This document shows, piece by piece, positions 62,101 through 64,000 of a stretch of DNA of 64,000 nt; within the stretch, counting starts at the first letter, position 1; each line of letters begins with the position of its first letter. The notes under the pieces were generated by a model. It did not search any database. It was not told where the DNA came from and saw only the letters and a program-made list of their open reading frames with translations. Both the position numbers and the translations under genes were made by a program. The stretch lies in NCBI GenBank assembly GCA_035462375.1, contig DATHUJ010000143.1, positions 1 to 64,000 of the forward strand. The letters are read 5' to 3'. Source of the stretch: DASTQL01 sp035462375 (GTDB lineage: Bacteria > Actinomycetota > Actinomycetes > Jiangellales > Jiangellaceae).

Positions 62101-62393
62101 TCCCAGGCGGTGCGAAGGGAGCCGGGCTGCGGTGGACCCATCGCCCCCGGGTCCAGGGCCGGCAGACCGTCGGGGAGTCGGCCGGGTGTCACCGGTTGCC
62201 GAGCGCTGACGGCCAGCTCCGCGCGGTCCAGCTGCTCCAGCCGGGCCAGGGCGGTCGAGTCGTCGGCGGCCGATGCCCACAGCGGGCCGGCGCACGCGGC
62301 TGCGACGCTGACGGTCGCGGCGGCGGCCACCGCGGCCGACGAGCGTCGCCGCCACCAGGCACCGCGGGCGGCGAGGCCCAGCGCACCCGTCAC
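59181..62393 (-). CDS. large FtsX-like ABC permease
   Basis: The 1070-residue protein starts with a hydrophobic segment (AAVAAAATVSVAAACAG) followed by a large extracellular domain. A first FtsX core lies around residues 350-490, further helices around 490-590, a second extracellular domain to about 900, and a final FtsX core near residues 930-1060 (ELAALRTVGVGGRTLKAAAV is the typical cytoplasmic motif). It lacks any ATPase part. GTG at 62393 has GGGAGG close upstream. Two ATPase genes follow in the same operon. Substrate unknown; lipid or peptide export is likely. Confidence 0.88.
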   Translation of the reverse strand: MTGALGLAARGAWWRRRSSAAVAAAATVSVAAACAGPLWASAADDSTALARLEQLDRAELAVSARQPVTPGRLPDGLPALDPGAMGPPQPGSLRTAWDAVRLPEPVHGWYGDPEVLVTTQLAGLRRMEDDGRPAGGLLAGRTTLAWQHDQCELLDLTRGRCAHPWDGEATPEATVPYQLLQDLGMDVGDRLQVTTLLDEPERAGTTVPFPSVVEVVGAYRVPLADDTRWLDPRVFRYRAELREGNREVPPQLPAVLVPYELLDALRVTTVQTTVRRTIDVSDRRAADLSILRAALAERRATAERTPGASVPDVPAAAAVDALEPERQALRGVVLVVTAQLLLLSWYVLYLVVATTTAARSDEVALAKLRGRRVRSVVGLTLTEPLLLALLAVPTGVLLAWLVTDRAAHAVLRPGTPLFPDRTVAVAAAAALAGAVLAALIAARRTLVQPVHEQLRRSAPAGPGRAVVVVEVLVLALAAVGLWQLRSLGSDAQTSGISLLAPGLAAVAVALVSVRVLRSLARLWTRATRGRRGVVAFLTARQVARRPAAARTAALVTVSFAVTVFAVATWTVGQSHLERTARLEVGAPVVLTVEAAGTTALLEAVSAADPTGRRAMAAELRYPDESLRDPPPPLLAVDADRLAAVTRRPDGQRDPELVGLAEGLTHEGVPPLDVAGSVWEVDAASRVVEGPRRLLLQAQVRFADGRRGNLLLGEVPANPGTVRAEVPCEEGCRVTGLTLLRAPREVGSMAGTVVLGESRVDGRRLETGFDDPEAWRPGRVGELGSRDSVEPVVEEDDLALVFRLLPSQVPSIVRADVPAAAPAVLTAESRLTPSFGQPGTFRIPGLDGDDLVLQEERRAVVVPRLGREGVLVDLETADRLAGQPARSTIRQVWLAAPAPGLVAELQHRGVVVRGQESAADRATELRRTGPAIGMLTLLGVALAATLLTVAAVTAALASEARRRSYELAALRTVGVGGRTLKAAAVTEQVLLLWSGVVVGLVAGVVTARLALPLLPFSSLREGGPPLLLEPSWPTLGLLVFAVGGLLGLVGYVGGWWLARAAQPELLREAQA

Positions 62394-62783
62394 CGCGCCT
62401 CCCGGTCCCAGGACGCCACCGGAGTCGGACCGGACCGGCCCGCACTCGTACATCACCGACGAATGGGCATCCTGGCACCGGCCCGATCACCAGGGAAGGA
62501 CGCCGTCGTGGTCGTCAGTCCGGACCAGTGACGGGCGGTCTCCGCCAGCGGTCAGCGGGGCGGTCAGCGGGCGGCCAGGTAGCGGTGGGTGTGGGGGCCC
62601 CGGTGCTACGCTCACCACGGCGGCTTGCCACGCCAGACCTTCGCTCGGCCCCCGCGCGGCCGACTCTGTGAAGGCAGAGGGGACCTCGAGTGCTCGGCAG
62701 GGTCGTTCCGCCCGACGTGTCCTCGCATGCGTCGGCAAGCGCGGGTTGCCGTCGCATGCACCGGGACACCGGAGGCGAGTGAC
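62394..62783. other. divergent intergenic region, no gene found
   Basis: These 390 bases separate the leftward ABC exporter operon from the rightward SRPBCC-like gene and should carry both promoters. I see no convincing short gene, repeat or palindrome here. Confidence 0.6.
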
Positions 62784-63437
62784 ATGACCCGACACGAATC
62801 CTTCAAGCGTCGCGTGCGCGCCCGCATGGAGAAGACCGGCGAGCGCTATGGCGCGGCTCGTCGCGTCCTCCTCGAGCAGGCCGGCCACCAGCGGCGGCGA
62901 CAGTGGGTGGCCGAGCCGGAGATGAGCGACGAGGGCGTGCGCGAGGCCACCGGCCGTGGCTGGGATGACTGGTGCGACCTCATCGACGCCTGGCCCGGCC
63001 ACGCGGACGGGCACACTGCCGTGGCGGCTCACGTCCGCGAGCACCACGGGGTCCCCGGCTGGTGGGCCCAGACGGTGACGGTCGGCTGGGAGCGCATCAC
63101 CGGGCGCCGGCTCCCCTATCAGCGGCCCGACGGCACGTTCACGGCCGGCAAGTCGCGGACCGTCCGGGTCGACGCGGCCGAGCTCCGGGCCATGTTGCTC
63201 GACGAGGGCGACCGGGCCGACCTCTTCCCCGGCCACGCGACGGTGTTGCGCTCCCGGCAGACGACCAAGGACGTCCGGCTGGCCATCGGCCCGGGGACCG
63301 CGCTGTTCACCCTGGAGGCGCAGCCGGACGGCCGGACGAAGGTGACCGTCAGCCACGAGCGGCTCCCGGAGCACGACGACGTCCGGGAGTGGAAGCTCTA
63401 CTGGGACAAGTGGCTGGAGGCCCTGGCCGAGGGCTGA
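62784..63437 (+). CDS. DUF4287/SRPBCC-like protein
   Basis: The 217-residue protein begins with a DUF4287-like helical part (ESFKRRVRARMEKTGERYGA, then WDDWCDLIDAW and EHHGVPGWWAQTVTVGWERI). A C-terminal SRPBCC/AHSA1-like half starts at TAGKSRTVRVDAAELRAML and ends WKLYWDKWLEAL. Such two-part proteins are common in actinobacteria and of unknown function; the second half probably binds a hydrophobic ligand. GGAGG precedes the ATG. It converges with recC. Confidence 0.82.
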   Translation: MTRHESFKRRVRARMEKTGERYGAARRVLLEQAGHQRRRQWVAEPEMSDEGVREATGRGWDDWCDLIDAWPGHADGHTAVAAHVREHHGVPGWWAQTVTVGWERITGRRLPYQRPDGTFTAGKSRTVRVDAAELRAMLLDEGDRADLFPGHATVLRSRQTTKDVRLAIGPGTALFTLEAQPDGRTKVTVSHERLPEHDDVREWKLYWDKWLEALAEG

Positions 63438-63494
63438 GCCGACACCTCCGGTACGGCCGGTGGTCGCGGCCCCGCGGCCACCGGCCGGAGAGGC

Positions 63495-64000
63495 TCAGGC
63501 CTGGAGGTCCTCGGCCGCCAGCAGCGGGTCCCACAGCCGCCGGGCCAGCTCCCCGAAGCGGTGCGGCTCGTCCCCGGCTCCTGGGTCGGCGACCAACAGG
63601 TCCAGGGCCGCCTGGTCGCCCCAGACGAGCCGGTGCGCAGGGTCGGCCTGTTCGCCGTCGAACCGATCCGGCTGCCACGCGCGCCGGGCCTTCGCCAGCG
63701 CGTTGGCCGGGCTCATCCCGCCCACGCGAGCCTCGGCGTAGGCCGCGGAGGTCTTCACCGCCACGGGCAGCGGCGCGCACAGCCCCGACGCCCGGAGCGC
63801 CACCAGGTCGGCGAGGTGCCGACTGGCTTCCGCCGGGTCCACCGGCCCCAGGCACGACCGGGCCACCCCGTCCTTGGACCCCCGGCCGATGGTCACGGCC
63901 GTCCACGACGTCTCCGGCGACGAGGCGGCCAGGGCCAGCAGCTGCGCCCACGCCCGGAGGCGGTGCTTGGCCGCGAGCCGGGAGAACTCCGCCCGGACGA
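63495..64000 (-). CDS. recC: RecBCD subunit RecC, C-terminal part (runs off window)
   Basis: The frame is open from the right edge to its stop at 63495 and encodes the last 167 or so residues of RecC. Recognisable pieces are EFSRLAAKHRLRAWAQLLAL, DLVALRASGLCAPLPVAVKT with SAAYAEAR after it, and DPAHRLVWGD, then RFGELARRLWDPLLAAED at the end, as in actinobacterial RecC. RecC is the Chi-recognising scaffold of RecBCD. The start lies beyond the window. recB and recD are on the same strand 16 kb downstream, so the operon is split. Confidence 0.85.
   Translation of the reverse strand, partial: VRAEFSRLAAKHRLRAWAQLLALAASSPETSWTAVTIGRGSKDGVARSCLGPVDPAEASRHLADLVALRASGLCAPLPVAVKTSAAYAEARVGGMSPANALAKARRAWQPDRFDGEQADPAHRLVWGDQAALDLLVADPGAGDEPHRFGELARRLWDPLLAAEDLQA

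Overview
The window is high-GC DNA with actinobacterial features: third-position G/C bias, frequent GTG starts, GGAGG-type ribosome sites, 4-base stop/start overlaps, and SARP/BTAD, TetR and IclR regulators. The gene mix and frequent CGTACG suggest a Nocardioidaceae-like (Propionibacteriales) chromosome; this is inference. No rRNA, tRNA or CRISPR array was found.

Layout. 1-3.15 kb: an IclR regulator followed by E1alpha, E1beta and a free-standing lipoyl domain of a 2-oxoacid/acetoin dehydrogenase-type complex. 3.3-6.3 kb: an ACT-domain protein and a Na+/H+ antiporter. 6.4-7.9 kb: a complete AbiE (type IV) toxin-antitoxin pair with a 41-bp palindrome at its promoter. 7.9-12.6 kb: a CoA-binding protein, a copper chaperone, a 36-residue peptide gene and a MacB-like ABC exporter, closed by a hairpin. 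12.6-20 kb: an accessory stretch with a DHA2-type efflux pump, a decayed MobF relaxase, VapBC, an oxidoreductase/TetR divergent pair, two broken PIN genes and an Fe-S HhH DNA glycosylase. 19.8-25 kb: a large SARP/BTAD-ATPase regulator, a lipid kinase, an HdeD-like protein and a coiled-coil protein. 25.2-31.4 kb: a nuclease/defence-like island. It holds a NERD helicase broken by two frameshifts and an amber codon, an McrA-like fragment, an amber-interrupted SRPBCC gene and a frameshifted antitoxin. It also holds an intact HNH endonuclease, a NERD membrane protein, a PD-(D/E)XK-like protein and a zinc-ribbon protein.

31.3-40.6 kb: a cupredoxin oxidase with a broken type-2 copper site, and an XRE-ATPase regulator flanked by two genes whose promoters share a triple TGTGG repeat with 11-bp period. 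Then come hemerythrin, an EamA transporter, a decayed dienelactone hydrolase, an HD/LuxR regulator and a frameshifted methyltransferase gene. 40.6-47.2 kb: recD and recB with an Uma2 gene between them. The recC 3' part lies at the right edge, so recC and recB are about 16 kb apart on the same strand. The block between them holds a DUF2252 protein, a secreted protein, two more Uma2 genes, a threonine dehydratase-like enzyme, a two-component system, a tryptophanase-like lyase, and an ABC exporter with one 1070-residue permease and two ATPases.

Recurrent themes are paralogous Uma2 genes with shared leaders and GATCACCGYG repeats, many PIN/antitoxin remnants, and an unusual density of single-base lesions. 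The lesions are either real decay or sequence error.
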